A DNA stretch of 64,000 nt from Bog-473 sp963717455 (GTDB taxonomy: Bacteria; Actinomycetota; Acidimicrobiia; Acidimicrobiales; RAAP-2). The translations under genes and the position numbers were made by a program. The DNA is taken from assembly GCA_963717455.1 (NCBI GenBank), contig OY970336.1, positions 3,472,001 to 3,536,000 of the forward strand, in the 5' to 3' direction. The notes under the pieces are model-generated. The model was not told the origin of the DNA and ran no database searches. It saw only the letters and a list, made by a program, of their open reading frames with translations. Positions within the stretch are counted from its first letter, which is position 1; each line of letters opens with the position of its first letter. Shown piece after piece: positions 8,275 to 17,886 of this stretch.

Positions 8275-9608
8275 TACTGCGTCAGTAGGCCTCTCATCTC
8301 AGGACAATCCGATTCACCTGATTCCCGGCGACCTATGACCGCGGCCTGAGCCATTCCCATGCCCACGATGAGCCATGGAAGCGACGCGTCGCCCGCCGTC
8401 CAAAAGATGTCCACCATGCCATGCACCAGTCGGTCCGCGACACAAGCCAGGCCTGCCACCGCAAGCGGATTTCGGTAGCGGAGCATGACGGCTATCGCAC
8501 CTACGTTGAAAATGATGAACCCGGCGGCGAGCACGATGCCGCCTTCGGCAAGGGCCTCTACGACGGCGTTGGTGGGCGCCACAAGCCACGGGTTCACCTC
8601 CTGATATGCAGGGTCCGTGTAGTAATAGATACCGACACCGTCGAGCCGCGACGTTCGCCAGAGCGCGATGGTCGCACCCTCGGTTTCGTTGCGCACCGCC
8701 ACCGAATTCGTGTGCTGCGTCGCCGCCTTGTCCGCGATCTGGCTCGAGACCAAGTAGCCCGCATAGGTCAGGAAAGCAGCGGCTAGGAGCGCTGCGATCA
8801 TAAAGCTTCGCTTTCGGTAATCGGAGTGCGTTCGAAAGAACCAGACGAAGATGCCGACGACCAGGGCCAGCATCGCGGCACGGGAATGGGAGCCGACCAG
8901 ACCGCCACCCATCGCCGCGATAGCGGCATACCGCACGTCGGGCTTCAGTTCCAGCTCCCTCGATGCGGCGAGGGTAACGATTATGGAGAGTCCGAACATG
9001 GAACCCACATAGTTCTTGTTCAGTCCCAGCGGTAGTGACGCGGAGGACCCGAAGCCGTGAGCTGCCCCATAGATGAAGAGGATCACCCCCACGACCGCGG
9101 CGACACCCACCAGGAGACGCAGCACGATTCGCGTTCGTCCCGAGAGATAGATCCATGCCCCCACGCTCAAAGGGCCTACAACGAGCAACGTTCGGTGTCC
9201 GGCTTCGATCAGGCTACGGCTGGACGGATGGATTACGACTATTGCGAGCATGGCCACGAAATAGACGCCGAACCACCGACGGATACTTGTTACTCCAGGA
9301 GGGGTCCCGAGCCTGGCCAGTGCGGGGAAGCTGAGAATTGTGGCTGTCAGCAGAACCACATCGGGGAGCGCAATGCCGCGCCCGATGGACAACCGGCTCA
9401 CGTTAAAGGATGCGGGCGCCACCAGGAGCGCAATGGAGATCGGCGATCTCGAGACTAAGGCGAGCACCGCGCCAAAGCCGATGAACGCAGCCGCGAGCTT
9501 GGGTTCTCGAACGGCCAGATACCCGGAAAGCAGACCAAAGACGGCGCACACCAACGAACCACCGAGTATGAAGGTCCAGTGACTCTTGAATCGGGTGAGC
9601 ATCGTCAA
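8274..9608 (-). CDS. O-antigen polymerase/ligase-like membrane protein (Wzy/WaaL)
   Basis: A 444-residue polytopic protein with about ten to twelve hydrophobic helices from residue 12 onward. It has a long periplasmic-type loop (about 270-330), preceded by GSHSRAAMLALVVGIF, the 's.S.g......' motif of the O-antigen ligase/polymerase (Wzy_C) family. LPLGLNKNYVGSMFGLSI is another typical family segment. Wzy joins lipid-linked repeat units outside the membrane; WaaL-like ligases transfer finished chains. In a Gram-positive EPS locus with a Wzx flippase (29.4 kb) and a Wzz/BY-kinase (57 kb), polymerase is the likelier role. It is coupled to the downstream GT4 gene by a one-base overlap. Confidence 0.75.
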   Translation of the reverse strand: MTMLTRFKSHWTFILGGSLVCAVFGLLSGYLAVREPKLAAAFIGFGAVLALVSRSPISIALLVAPASFNVSRLSIGRGIALPDVVLLTATILSFPALARLGTPPGVTSIRRWFGVYFVAMLAIVVIHPSSRSLIEAGHRTLLVVGPLSVGAWIYLSGRTRIVLRLLVGVAAVVGVILFIYGAAHGFGSSASLPLGLNKNYVGSMFGLSIIVTLAASRELELKPDVRYAAIAAMGGGLVGSHSRAAMLALVVGIFVWFFRTHSDYRKRSFMIAALLAAAFLTYAGYLVSSQIADKAATQHTNSVAVRNETEGATIALWRTSRLDGVGIYYYTDPAYQEVNPWLVAPTNAVVEALAEGGIVLAAGFIIFNVGAIAVMLRYRNPLAVAGLACVADRLVHGMVDIFWTAGDASLPWLIVGMGMAQAAVIGRRESGESDCPEMRGLLTQ

Positions 9609-9896
9609 TGAACTTTGAACGGGCCGGCCGGCCGATAACTGCAGCTACTCTATACTTGTTCTGATGGCACTGCCGGTGCCAACGCCCGACCCTCTCCCGA
9701 ACTTTGACGTGCACATCCCTTGGTCGTCTCCAATCTTCTTGTGCAAACAGGAGGCTGCGGCGTCACTCGCTGAACAGACTCCGAATCACCAGCCTTGTGT
9801 TCGTCAATCTGCTTCCCGGCAGAAATGACACCCGGGTCGATTTCCGGCTCGCCCGAGCCTGTCGGCCGAACGGAAGGTTCGCTCCCGTGGCCGCCC

Positions 9897-10739
9897 ATGG
9901 TCGTCATCGTCGCCTACGGGTGCGAGGACCAGCTCGCAGCCTCCCTCCATGCACTCGGACCGGGCCTACCCGTCGTCGTCGTCGACAACGGCGGTTCCGA
10001 CCGGGCACAACGCATCTCCCAATCCTCCGGAGCGACGTATGTGCGACCTCACACCAACATCGGCTTCGCCGCCGCCGTGAATGTGGCGCTGCGAGGATAC
10101 AGAGAACCTGGCAGCGACGTCCTGCTGCTCAACCCGGACGCGCGTTTGCGGGTCACGGACCTGACGAAGATGCGCGACGAACTTTACAGGTCGAGTGATC
10201 TAGCCGCCATCGGGCCCAGGCTGGTCAATCCAGATGGAAGCGAGCAGAAGGAGTTATGGCCAATTCCATCACCGTGGTCCGCTCTGTCCGGACTAATCGG
10301 CGCCGCTGAACTTTTCAGCCGCCGGCGGTTTGTGAGCGGCGCAGTGCTTCTGCTGCGGGGCAGGGCGATCGACTCGGTCGGAACCTTCGACGAGAGGTTC
10401 TTTCTCTATGCCGAGGAAGCGGATTGGCAATTACGCGCTCTGAGAGCTGGCTGGAGAGTCGGTCTAGCTCCGGACGCCATCGCCGTGCATCTGAGTGGCG
10501 GCACGAGCGCAGACCCCGTCCGCCGTGAACTCCTCTTCGATGCCTCGGCCGAACGGTTCTCCCGCAAGTGGTACGGAACCTTCGGGTGGCAACTGTTCCG
10601 TACGGCGTCCATATTGGCAGCTTTGCGCCGATTAGTCATGGCCCGAGACATCGAAACGAAGTTGACTCAACGCAGAACCATCGCCCACTACTGGAGGGGT
10701 CCTGTCCGGTGTGCGGAGGATCTTGAGGGGGTCAGTTGA
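9897..10739 (+). CDS. Glycosyltransferase family 2 (rhamnosyltransferase-like)
   Basis: A GT-A enzyme of 280 residues if started at ATG 9897 (MVVIVAYGCEDQ), which gives the normal family N-terminus. An in-frame ATG at 9795 would add 34 unconserved residues. Motifs include VVVVDNGGSD (nucleotide-binding aspartate), NPDARL in the DXD position, FDERFFLYAEEADW (the catalytic-base ED region) and RAGWRVGLAPDA. These match the WbbL/rhamnosyltransferase group, inverting enzymes using dTDP-sugars. Its stop overlaps the TTG start of the next GT4 gene (TTGA), so the two are co-translated. Specificity is inferred from family resemblance only. Confidence 0.8.
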   Translation: MVVIVAYGCEDQLAASLHALGPGLPVVVVDNGGSDRAQRISQSSGATYVRPHTNIGFAAAVNVALRGYREPGSDVLLLNPDARLRVTDLTKMRDELYRSSDLAAIGPRLVNPDGSEQKELWPIPSPWSALSGLIGAAELFSRRRFVSGAVLLLRGRAIDSVGTFDERFFLYAEEADWQLRALRAGWRVGLAPDAIAVHLSGGTSADPVRRELLFDASAERFSRKWYGTFGWQLFRTASILAALRRLVMARDIETKLTQRRTIAHYWRGPVRCAEDLEGVS

Positions 10740-11737
10740 GGATCGCCCACGTAGTGCGCTCCGACTCCTTCGCAGGCGTGGAGAGATACGTCTGCATGGT
10801 AGCGCCCCGTCTTGCCGCCCGCGGATGCGACGTGACGGTGATCGGTGGCGACCCCGCACACATGGCACTCAGTTCCGACGTCGTCGGCTGGCGACCCGCA
10901 TCAACAACCTGGCAGGTCGCGCGCGAACTCAAGCGGCTCGGCCGGCTCGACATCGTTCACGCCCACATGACCGCTGCCGAGATCGCAGCCGTGATCACCA
11001 AGCCACTGCACCACGCGCGCCTCGTGACCACCCTCCACTTCGCGACTCCACGTGGTTCAGGAGCCCGCAGGGTCCTCCTGATGCCTCTCGGTTGGTTGAT
11101 GGACGAGCAAATTGCCATCAGTGAGTTCGTCGCTGCAACGGTCCATTCAAACCGCGTCCTACTTAACGGGGTTGAAACCACCGAACCGGGGCCGTCCACG
11201 AGGGATCGCCGGGTGCTGGTGATGCAGCGTCTGGAGAAGGAGAAACACACGGATGTCGTACTTCGCGCGTGGTCGATGAGCGGGCTCCGCAACTGCGGCT
11301 GGACACTTGTAATCGCCGGGCGAGGAAAGCAAACTTCCCAGCTCAAACAGCTGGCGATCGACTTGAATCTCTCTAGATCCGTCGAGTGGGCGGGTTTCAT
11401 CGATGATCCGACGCAGTTGCTCGCACACTCCTCCTTGCTCCTTGCTCCCGCTCCTGCGGAGCCGTTTGGTCTGACCGTGGTCGAGGCGATGGCGCGTGCA
11501 ACACCGGTTATCGCCGCCAATGGCGGGGCACATCCTGAAACGGTTGGAACCGATGGGTGGCTATTTCCTCCAGGTGATGCCGTCGCTTGCGCTCGTCTGC
11601 TCGATTCCATCCGACATCGGGATCTCGAGCCTTACGGTGCGCATCTTCGATCACGGCAACTCGAACTGTTCGACATCGAAGCCCACACTGATCGATTGTT
11701 GGAGGTGTATCTCGACTTAGCAAGCTCTACCCGTTGA
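10736..11737 (+). CDS. Glycosyltransferase family 4
   Basis: A 333-residue GT4 enzyme starting at TTG 10736, overlapping the upstream GT2 stop. MRIAHVVRSDSFAGVERYV holds the N-terminal glycine loop. LVMQRLEKEKHTDVVLRAW begins the C-terminal domain, and APAEPFGLTVVEAMARATP carries EX7E. It is slightly short for GT4 (usual 350-400), mainly in the N-terminal domain, but all core motifs are present. A damaged close relative lies at 22.56-22.85 kb, where the same C-terminal motif reads AFAEPFGLTLVEAMSLATP. Substrate unknown. Confidence 0.82.
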   Translation: MRIAHVVRSDSFAGVERYVCMVAPRLAARGCDVTVIGGDPAHMALSSDVVGWRPASTTWQVARELKRLGRLDIVHAHMTAAEIAAVITKPLHHARLVTTLHFATPRGSGARRVLLMPLGWLMDEQIAISEFVAATVHSNRVLLNGVETTEPGPSTRDRRVLVMQRLEKEKHTDVVLRAWSMSGLRNCGWTLVIAGRGKQTSQLKQLAIDLNLSRSVEWAGFIDDPTQLLAHSSLLLAPAPAEPFGLTVVEAMARATPVIAANGGAHPETVGTDGWLFPPGDAVACARLLDSIRHRDLEPYGAHLRSRQLELFDIEAHTDRLLEVYLDLASSTR

Positions 11738-11874
11738 AGTGGGCAGCGCGGGCTCTGATCCGGGGTGGTGACGGGCGGTTCGGCTAGCGGACCTCGGCCC
11801 GGCGACAAACACGACTGACATTTCGCCTTGGTCCGTATCGATTCGGTTCGCGCTGCCATCTCGCCCGGAGCATC

Positions 11875-12568
11875 TTGGACTCGAAACCACCAAGTCGGGC
11901 AGTCCCAATATCTTCTCAGCCAGACCGATACCGTCGTCCATTACAAGTGGCCTCCTCCAAGTACGACGGCTTCACGATTCCAAGATTTCGCGCCAAGCTG
12001 ACCATCCCGAATCATGACCCTGATCCTCGTGACGATGTAGCTACGGTCGCATTGCTTGATCTGGCGACAAGTATGAGGTCCGCGTTGTCCGCGCAGTCGC
12101 CAACACCGACGCTGACACATTCCAGCAAGTTCAAGATCGACTCTTGGAGGCGACCCGTACCGCTGTGACGAACCTTACGGAGTGGATCTGGGTCCGTAAG
12201 GGGCAAGTATGAAATGCTCCGAATGGGGAGTACCCAAAGCAGATCTCGCCAGTATGTCTTTCAACATCGACGATTCGACGGGCGGGTCCGATATCGGACC
12301 CAAACCGGCTAATTTCCGCGTCGTATCTTCATCGACTCCTCTCAGCAATAGCGACTTGGGAGAGATCGGTCAACTCTGTGTTGAGGATGGCAGACCGAGC
12401 CTGGCAGAATTGCTACTGGTGGAAGGTCGTCACTACCTTTGGAGGTCCGAACGTCTTGCCCCTGATCGTGCCGTCCTGATGGCGGCGATCGCTTGTGAGG
12501 TCGCGATTAGATGGTGCCTGGGCGTAGCAGCTAGCTGGCCTTTGACTCCCCGAATACTCCCTCCATGA
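11875..12568 (+). pseudogene. Unrecognised gene relic with frameshifts
   Basis: Three successive plus-strand pieces in different frames look coding but do not join in one frame: YDGFTIPRFRAKLTIPNHD (about 11960-12075), VRVVRAVANTDADTFQQVQD (about 12080-12208), and a last piece (12209-12568) containing LAELLLVEGRHYLWRSERLA. The last segment resembles helical domains of unknown function. I cannot name the protein. Location after two intact glycosyltransferases, low GC relative to the window and repeated frame changes fit a decayed accessory gene. Confidence 0.35.
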
Positions 12569-12621
12569 CGGAACTCTGAGCACCGTATGAATCCTCTCGG
12601 ACAGATCGCCAACTGATATGC

Positions 12622-12650
12622 GCCCACTTGGCAAGCGCCAAGTGGGCTTT
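12622..12650 (+). terminator. Rho-independent terminator
   Basis: A perfect 11-bp stem, GCCCACTTGGC / GCCAAGTGGGC, with the four-base loop AAGC, is followed by TTT. It lies between the plus-strand relic and the end of the convergent minus-strand sulfotransferase, where it would stop rightward transcription of the glycosyltransferase run. Confidence 0.8.
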
Positions 12651-12718
12651 CGTCGGGAATGTCTGTCTTCACTGAGTCGCCAGGCCACCGCAAAGCCCGT
12701 CCAGTGCCCCCACGGGCG

Positions 12719-13672
12719 TTATCGTCCCCTTGGGAAACGAACATTCGTGTCGACGTCCGATTGGGGCCAGTAATCTGCGCTACGACCGGCATACTGGAGC
12801 AGGGCAGCACTGTCGTCGGCGACCCGGGATACCGTCCACGCAACGCTCTCCTGCCTCCAAGGGGATGTGGTGGGAATCGGCCGGGTGATGTGGTCGGTGA
12901 AAAGCGTCTTGAGGGGTTGCGGAATGAACCGCTTGGCCCGTTCGTACCCAGGCAGGGTGCGCACCGCGTCGACGACACCGAGACGCTGGCGTTTGCACTC
13001 CGACGAGTTGCGATCCTCATCATCCTCCATCTCAATATCAACCATGGGGTCGACGCCGAGAAACGAGAGGCATGCCCGAAGCTCGGTCTTCTCGTCCGCA
13101 ATGAACTCTTCGAAAAAGCCGATTCTGATCTGATCATCAGCGAAGTAGCGTCGGTACTCGGATATCTGCTTCCAGTACAACGTCGGCTCGATCAACAGCT
13201 CCGTCTTGTTGTACAAGGCGTACTCGAAACCGAGGAATCCGTTTACGTCCGTGCCGTCGCCGGACATGCTTACTGCTGCCGAGAGCGCCTGGCGCCAGCC
13301 AGACTCGATTCGCCGGAGCGGATGGCGGACCATGTATATGATCCGGGCGTCCGGATTGAACTCATGAATGCGTTGAGCGGTCCCGGGGTAGTTGCCGCAC
13401 ATGGAGTACGAGGTGCTGCCGTCTCCCCGCGCTGGCAGGTGGGCGACGTCTTCAAAGATGCTCCGATACCACTGCGCCTTCTCCTTCATGGCGTCAGGAG
13501 ATTGGAAGTAGAAGGGCTCTTTGAACGGAATCGCTACCGAAGGATGCCGCTGCAGAAGGTTGCACAACCTGGTCGTCCCCGCCTTCTGGGCCCCGATGAC
13601 GAAGAAGTTCGACCCGCAGGAGACAGTGGGACCATCGTTTAATCGGCGGCGCTTTGGGTTACCGGCCATCAT
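12719..13672 (-). CDS. Sulfotransferase
   Basis: A PAPS-dependent sulfotransferase of 317 residues from ATG 13672; an upstream in-frame start at 13834 would add 54 low-quality residues. FFVIGAQKAGTTRLCNLL is the 5'-phosphosulfate loop (K in KAGT). RIIYMVRHPLRRIESGW is the 3'-phosphate-binding segment (R and S). The GKP-like DGSTSYSM segment sits between them. Such enzymes sulfate sugar hydroxyls in surface polysaccharides or glycolipids. It lies alone between a terminator and an IS1380 element. Decoration of the EPS repeat unit is the natural inference; no PAPS-synthesis gene is in the window. Confidence 0.85.
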   Translation of the reverse strand: MMAGNPKRRRLNDGPTVSCGSNFFVIGAQKAGTTRLCNLLQRHPSVAIPFKEPFYFQSPDAMKEKAQWYRSIFEDVAHLPARGDGSTSYSMCGNYPGTAQRIHEFNPDARIIYMVRHPLRRIESGWRQALSAAVSMSGDGTDVNGFLGFEYALYNKTELLIEPTLYWKQISEYRRYFADDQIRIGFFEEFIADEKTELRACLSFLGVDPMVDIEMEDDEDRNSSECKRQRLGVVDAVRTLPGYERAKRFIPQPLKTLFTDHITRPIPTTSPWRQESVAWTVSRVADDSAALLQYAGRSADYWPQSDVDTNVRFPRGR

Positions 13673-14228
13673 ATAATCCGTCCAAGTCGCCCAACCCAAA
13701 TCTGCCGTTAAGCGCTTTCCGGAAGTTTGACCAATCCGACCGCCGGGTTGAGATCGTCCAGCAGAGAAGATGCCGGCGATGGCTTGCTGATCCGCAGGTG
13801 ACCGCGATATCTCAGTGGCGCTCGAAGCCGACACCGTCGGTACAGTGTCGTTACCATCGCCCCCGACAAGAGTGGGGTCGCGTCCGGTCGAGCGATTCGA
13901 CTTCTCGAGTGCTGCCAGCGGTCACCCGTATGCTCTTGAACCTCGACCCGCACCATCGCGCGCCCACGGCTCTAGTTTACCGCCGGAGCTCCGCTCGATC
14001 CACCGGGTAAGGGCTTCCAGGGGCTCGGCCCGATTCGACTTTCGTACGAAATGGAGGCACTCGCTCCCGCTCAACGTCAAACCCGACACCACTAACCCCG
14101 GCCATTCACGAGAAGTCTGAGGGTGGGGTCTTCGCCATTTCGAGGGTTGTCTGAGCTTCAGCCCGGGTGATTTCGCCCGTCGCTGAGTCCAACCCGCCGC
14201 CATTTGACGGTGCTAAAGGGTCAAAGTT
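13673..14228. other. Intergenic region before IS1380
   Basis: About 550 bp with no supported gene. It must contain the sulfotransferase promoter, and its right end is the IS1380 border. Confidence 0.4.
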
Positions 14229-15687
14229 GACCAGAGAGGGACTTCGGGGCGCGCGTCGCCAAGGTCAGGTGTCGCTTGCGGGAAGTGAGTTCGTTCAGCG
14301 CAGCAGTGCGATGCGTCGGTATGCACCGAGCAGCGCCTCGGTGCCGGGCCAGCCGTCGATGATGCGCACGACGCGCTCGTCGGGAGCGGTGAAGAAGGCG
14401 ACCCGGCGCGTGCAAGAGGCCCCAGCGCAGCGCTTTGGGTCGGGCACCCTGCCAGGGCCCCTCGAGACAGAGCAGCTGGAACCAGCGCACCAGATCGGCT
14501 GCCATGGCGACGGTCATCATCCAGTTGGCGTTGGCCTCAAAGCTGGCGAAGGGGAAGCGCAAGAGGCCCGAGTCCTTCAGGCGCTGAATGTGTTGTTCGA
14601 CATGGGCGTGGGACCGCATGGTGGCGTCGAGGGCGACGGGGTCACCGTCTTGGTCGGTGTAGAAGCCCCAGTAGCGATAGTCGAGGGCGGGGAACAGGCT
14701 GCGCTGGGCGCCGGGGTGCAGCGGCTCACGCCGGATGATGCAGCGGGTGCCCTCGGGGAGCTTGGGCGTCGAGATGAGCGACGTCACCTCGCACACGGCC
14801 GCGCCCTCTCGTGGCGTGCCGTCTTGAGCGATGGCTGGCTCCCAGACGTCCTCGAGGCCGACGACCTCGAAGATGGCCCTGCTGAGCTGGGCGTTCGAGC
14901 GCACGGTGACGAAGAAGCCGATGTTGCGCTCCCGACAGGCGCCAAGAAAGCCCTCGGTGCACCCCGCCGAGTCGGCCCGCACGACAACCGCTCGCCCGAC
15001 CAGGGTCGCATCGTCGCCGACATGGTGGCCTGCCGCGATCTCCTCGGGCAGCTGCACGACGGCGGCGTCGAGGACTCTGACATGGTCGGCCACGGTGTTG
15101 GCCCCGGCGTTGCCTGCTCGCAAGAGCGAAGAGAGTGCTTCACCGGTGGCATCGGCGAAGCAGAAGATCGGGTGGAACCCGTAGCCACCCTTGAAGGTGG
15201 GGGCAGCGGCCACCTTGTGCTCGGAGTGGATCTCGACCAAGGAGGCGTCGATGTCCAAGAGCACCGGGGCACTGCCGATGGTGGCGCCACTGCGGCGCCA
15301 CACCTCGTGGCGCACCTCGGCCAGCCCCAATGCGATCGAGCTCCTGGTCTCGGGCGTGATCTCGTGGAAGCTGCGAAACACCGTGGTGTCAGAGGGCACC
15401 GATCCGAAGAGATCCTCTTGGAGCCGCAGGTGCTCGATGTCCGCACAGCTCTCCCCTCCACCGGCGAGCATCAACGACGTGTGCACCAGCACCTTGCCCC
15501 GGTCATGGAGGGGGAGGCGTTCGCCGGCTGGAGGTATGCGCGACGAGAGCGCATCACCGAGCCTCATCCGGTCGGCAAAAGCCCCAAGAGCGTGCAATCC
15601 GACATGGGCCACCACACCCGCGCCACCGGGTTCCACAACGACGCGACGCGTGCCGGTACCGTTCACCTTGGAAGTGCCCTCCTGGTC
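14229..15687 (-). mobile_element. IS1380-family insertion sequence
   Basis: The element is bounded by an imperfect inverted repeat: 14229-14245 (GACCAGAGAGGGACTTC) and the complement of 15671-15687 (GACCAGGAGGGCACTTC), 13 of 17 matching. It holds one transposase gene. True ends may extend a few bases further, and no clear target duplication was found. Confidence 0.6.
14295..15666 (-). pseudogene. IS1380 transposase, frameshifted near the C-terminus
   Basis: A DDE transposase of the IS1380 family: GSAPVLLDIDASLVEIHSEH holds the first catalytic aspartate, GYGFHPIFCFADATGEALS and VVVRADSAGCTEGFLGACRE (second aspartate) follow, and YRYWGFYTDQDGD plus HVEQHIQRLKDSG form the C-terminal core. After HAPG (about 14402) the reading frame turns to Arg/His-rich junk. 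The plus-one frame continues sensibly as VAFFTAPDERVVRIIDGWPG and LLGAYRRIALL to a TGA at 14295-14297. One inserted base therefore removed about 35 C-terminal residues. GTG at 15666 is the likely start. Activity is doubtful. Confidence 0.75.
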
Positions 15688-15699
15688 GGGATCTCTGTT

Positions 15700-16298
15700 G
15701 CGTAGACAACAACAGTTTCCCCTACATGGAGGGCTTTTCCGCGGACGCGGCCAGGTCAGCTCACGCGGCTCGGTGAATAGCCAGGGCTAACCCTGGAGCA
15801 CTCGTCGAATTGACTCAGAGAGTTGCAAATCCAATAGGTTGATTGGTTTCCTTTTCAAGGAACCGAAGTGGTTCGTAGGCCCAGCTCGGGTTCGCCTGCC
15901 GACCGTCTCGGCTACACCGACCTGTCAGTTGTCTACGCGCAATCCGAGGGTTCAGGGATTACCGGAGTCGCAGTCAGATGCAACTCTTGGGCAAAACCTT
16001 CGGCCTACCTTTGCCCACGGTCCCAGAGCCCCGTCGGCATCGCAATTCGGACGCGAACGGAAGCGACGCAAGTACAAAAGGCCAAGCAGGGGTTGTCGAC
16101 GAGCTGTCAATACGATTGATGCCTTTTGTCAGGCGCTATCCAAGTAACATCGGTCCCGGCTTGTGGCAACCGGCGCAGCCCCATGAAATGATCGCGCCGT
16201 GGCGTTGACGGCAGAGCGGGTGGTTCAGCTCTTCAGTCTCCGCGACAAGCCGAGCCCCGGCATGCCCGGCACGGTGCGCGTCGAGACCGCGGCGACAA
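15700..16298. other. Intergenic, with possible 34-codon leader ORF
   Basis: No domain-bearing gene. A short frame, GTG 16199 to TGA 16303, reads VALTAERVVQLFSLRDKPSP and so on, and its stop overlaps the TTG start of the GT87 gene. It may be a coupled leader or a gene relic; support is weak. Confidence 0.3.
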
Positions 16299-16299
16299 C

Positions 16300-17559
16300 T
16301 TGAAGGCTTGGGACGCCGTGAAGTCGCCGAGCAGATGGTTGGTGGAAAACGCGCCGCGCGTACTCGGCATTGTGGCTTGGTTGATGGCAGCAGTGATTGC
16401 CGTCTCCCAAGCGCACCGGGCTGCCGCCACCCCTGCCGCAGGACTTGACCTTCATGTCTACATTGTCGCCGGTCAGGCCTTGCGCTCCGGGCAGCCGCTC
16501 TACCAGCTCCACCCCGCGGCGGCGTCCCTTCGATTCGTGTATCCGCCAACAGCCGCGTTGCTGGGAATGGCGGCCTCATATTTCAGATTACATCAGGTGA
16601 TGACGACGTACGCCTACTTTGAAGTCGCGGCAATCTGCGTCACCGTGTTTCTCTTTCGTCGGTGCCTTCGTCCGACCCGGTGGCAACTCGTGGGGAGCGC
16701 CATCGTCGCAGCCCTACTCCTCAAGGGTGACATCGCGGTCGCAGACCTGTGGTTGGGAAACTTCAGTTTCCTCCTCGTTCTCCCCTGTGCCTACGTGATC
16801 TTGCGCTGGGGCCGGGCACGTTGGGTGTCAGGTGGGGTGGCTCTTGCCTTAACCCTGCTCATCAAGCCACTGCTACTCCCACTAGTTCTGATCCCCCTGC
16901 TGTATCGAAAATGGAAGTCCGTTGCCATAGCTGCCGCGGTTGCATGCGCTGGCGTTCTCCTGATGCTTCCATTCGTCGGTGATCCAGATGCGATACCCGG
17001 CACACTCACCAAACTGAGCGAGAGGAGTAACCTGACTGGAAGGGTTGAGGTTTATAACTGCTCATTGTCCGCGCTCGGCAATGTGCACCACCTGAACTCG
17101 ATCTTAATCCTGCTCGCCAGGCTTGCCATCATCGGCTTGGCGATCGCTGTGATCGCCATGATCGCGTGTCGTCAGCCCCGTGTTTCGCTTGAAGTGGTGG
17201 GTCCGTTGAGCGGAGTGATTCTGGCAGGAGTCTTCCTCGCCGGCTCGTTGAGCGAAGGCCACTATCTCTTCATCTTGATTCCCGGAGCCATGACCGCTGT
17301 GGCAGTCAGAAGTTACGTGGCCCGACTGGTTCTCTTGGGCGCACTGTTGACGGCCGCGTATGCGTCGGTCTACTTCCATGGCGTCGGTGACAGTCCGGTG
17401 GCGCTTCAGGCAAGATGTGTCCTGACCGAGCTTCTTGTCTTCGGCGGATGTGCGTGGGCGTTGGTTGCCGGTCTGCGAGGTAATGCCGACGATGGCGAAA
17501 GAAACCTCATACCGGCGAAGGGCGTCGCTCTCGATACGGAAGCGCCATCCACCGCGTGA
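16300..17559 (+). CDS. GT87/DUF2029-type polyprenyl-sugar glycosyltransferase
   Basis: A 419-residue polytopic GT-C protein. After a first helix (about 20-40) comes the extracytoplasmic loop AGLDLHVYIVAGQALRSGQP with the conserved Asp, then LRFVYPPTAALL, the 'f.Y.P' motif of DUF2029/GT87 (PimE-like). About ten further helices follow, including KPLLLPLVLIPLLYRKW ('KP..l.......rrw'). Relatives transfer mannose or arabinose from polyprenyl phosphate outside the membrane. TTG 16300 overlaps a short upstream frame; GTG 16318 is an alternative start. It could modify the EPS or a wall glycolipid. Confidence 0.75.
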   Translation: MKAWDAVKSPSRWLVENAPRVLGIVAWLMAAVIAVSQAHRAAATPAAGLDLHVYIVAGQALRSGQPLYQLHPAAASLRFVYPPTAALLGMAASYFRLHQVMTTYAYFEVAAICVTVFLFRRCLRPTRWQLVGSAIVAALLLKGDIAVADLWLGNFSFLLVLPCAYVILRWGRARWVSGGVALALTLLIKPLLLPLVLIPLLYRKWKSVAIAAAVACAGVLLMLPFVGDPDAIPGTLTKLSERSNLTGRVEVYNCSLSALGNVHHLNSILILLARLAIIGLAIAVIAMIACRQPRVSLEVVGPLSGVILAGVFLAGSLSEGHYLFILIPGAMTAVAVRSYVARLVLLGALLTAAYASVYFHGVGDSPVALQARCVLTELLVFGGCAWALVAGLRGNADDGERNLIPAKGVALDTEAPSTA

Positions 17560-17741
17560 TGCCCATGCCGAACCGAACTTGTGAAAAAAGGCGACGCGCC
17601 GACCGACCATTTGGAGGCGACTGGACGCGACGCCCTTACAACTTGCCGTCAACTACTGCTGATGACTGTCAATACTCTTGAGGCGTCTAGCAGGGGCTAT
17701 ACAAGTTCTTCCTGGTCCTGGTATTCCTCGGGAACTTCTCC

Positions 17742-17773
17742 GCAGGTTTCGGGTTCAAATCCCGAGGGGCGCA
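17742..17773 (+). other. tRNA 3'-end relic (possible attachment-site scar)
   Basis: The sequence TCGGGTTCAAATCCCGA forms a perfect five-pair T-arm with a canonical TTCAAAT loop, followed by GGGGCGCA, which looks like a 3' acceptor strand with discriminator base. No matching 5' half (GCGCCCC, D-arm, anticodon arm) lies within about 100 bases upstream. A lone tRNA 3' end is the usual scar left where an integrative element used a tRNA gene as its target. Confidence 0.5.
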
Positions 17774-17886
17774 CTGGTTCGCTGTTCAGAGTCGGTCTTC
17801 TGGAGCCTTTCACCTTCTCTTGAACCGGCTCGGACGCGACTGGACGCGTGCGGGCTCCTGATCCCTCACCGCACCCCGGAGGATGG

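Noticed and set aside
14167..15705. 512-codon open frame antisense to the IS1380 transposase
   Set aside because: No domain signature; a shadow of the conserved transposase in GC-rich DNA.
17742..17773. Intact tRNA gene
   Set aside because: Only the T-arm and 3' acceptor strand are present; D-arm, anticodon arm and 5' acceptor cannot be found upstream.
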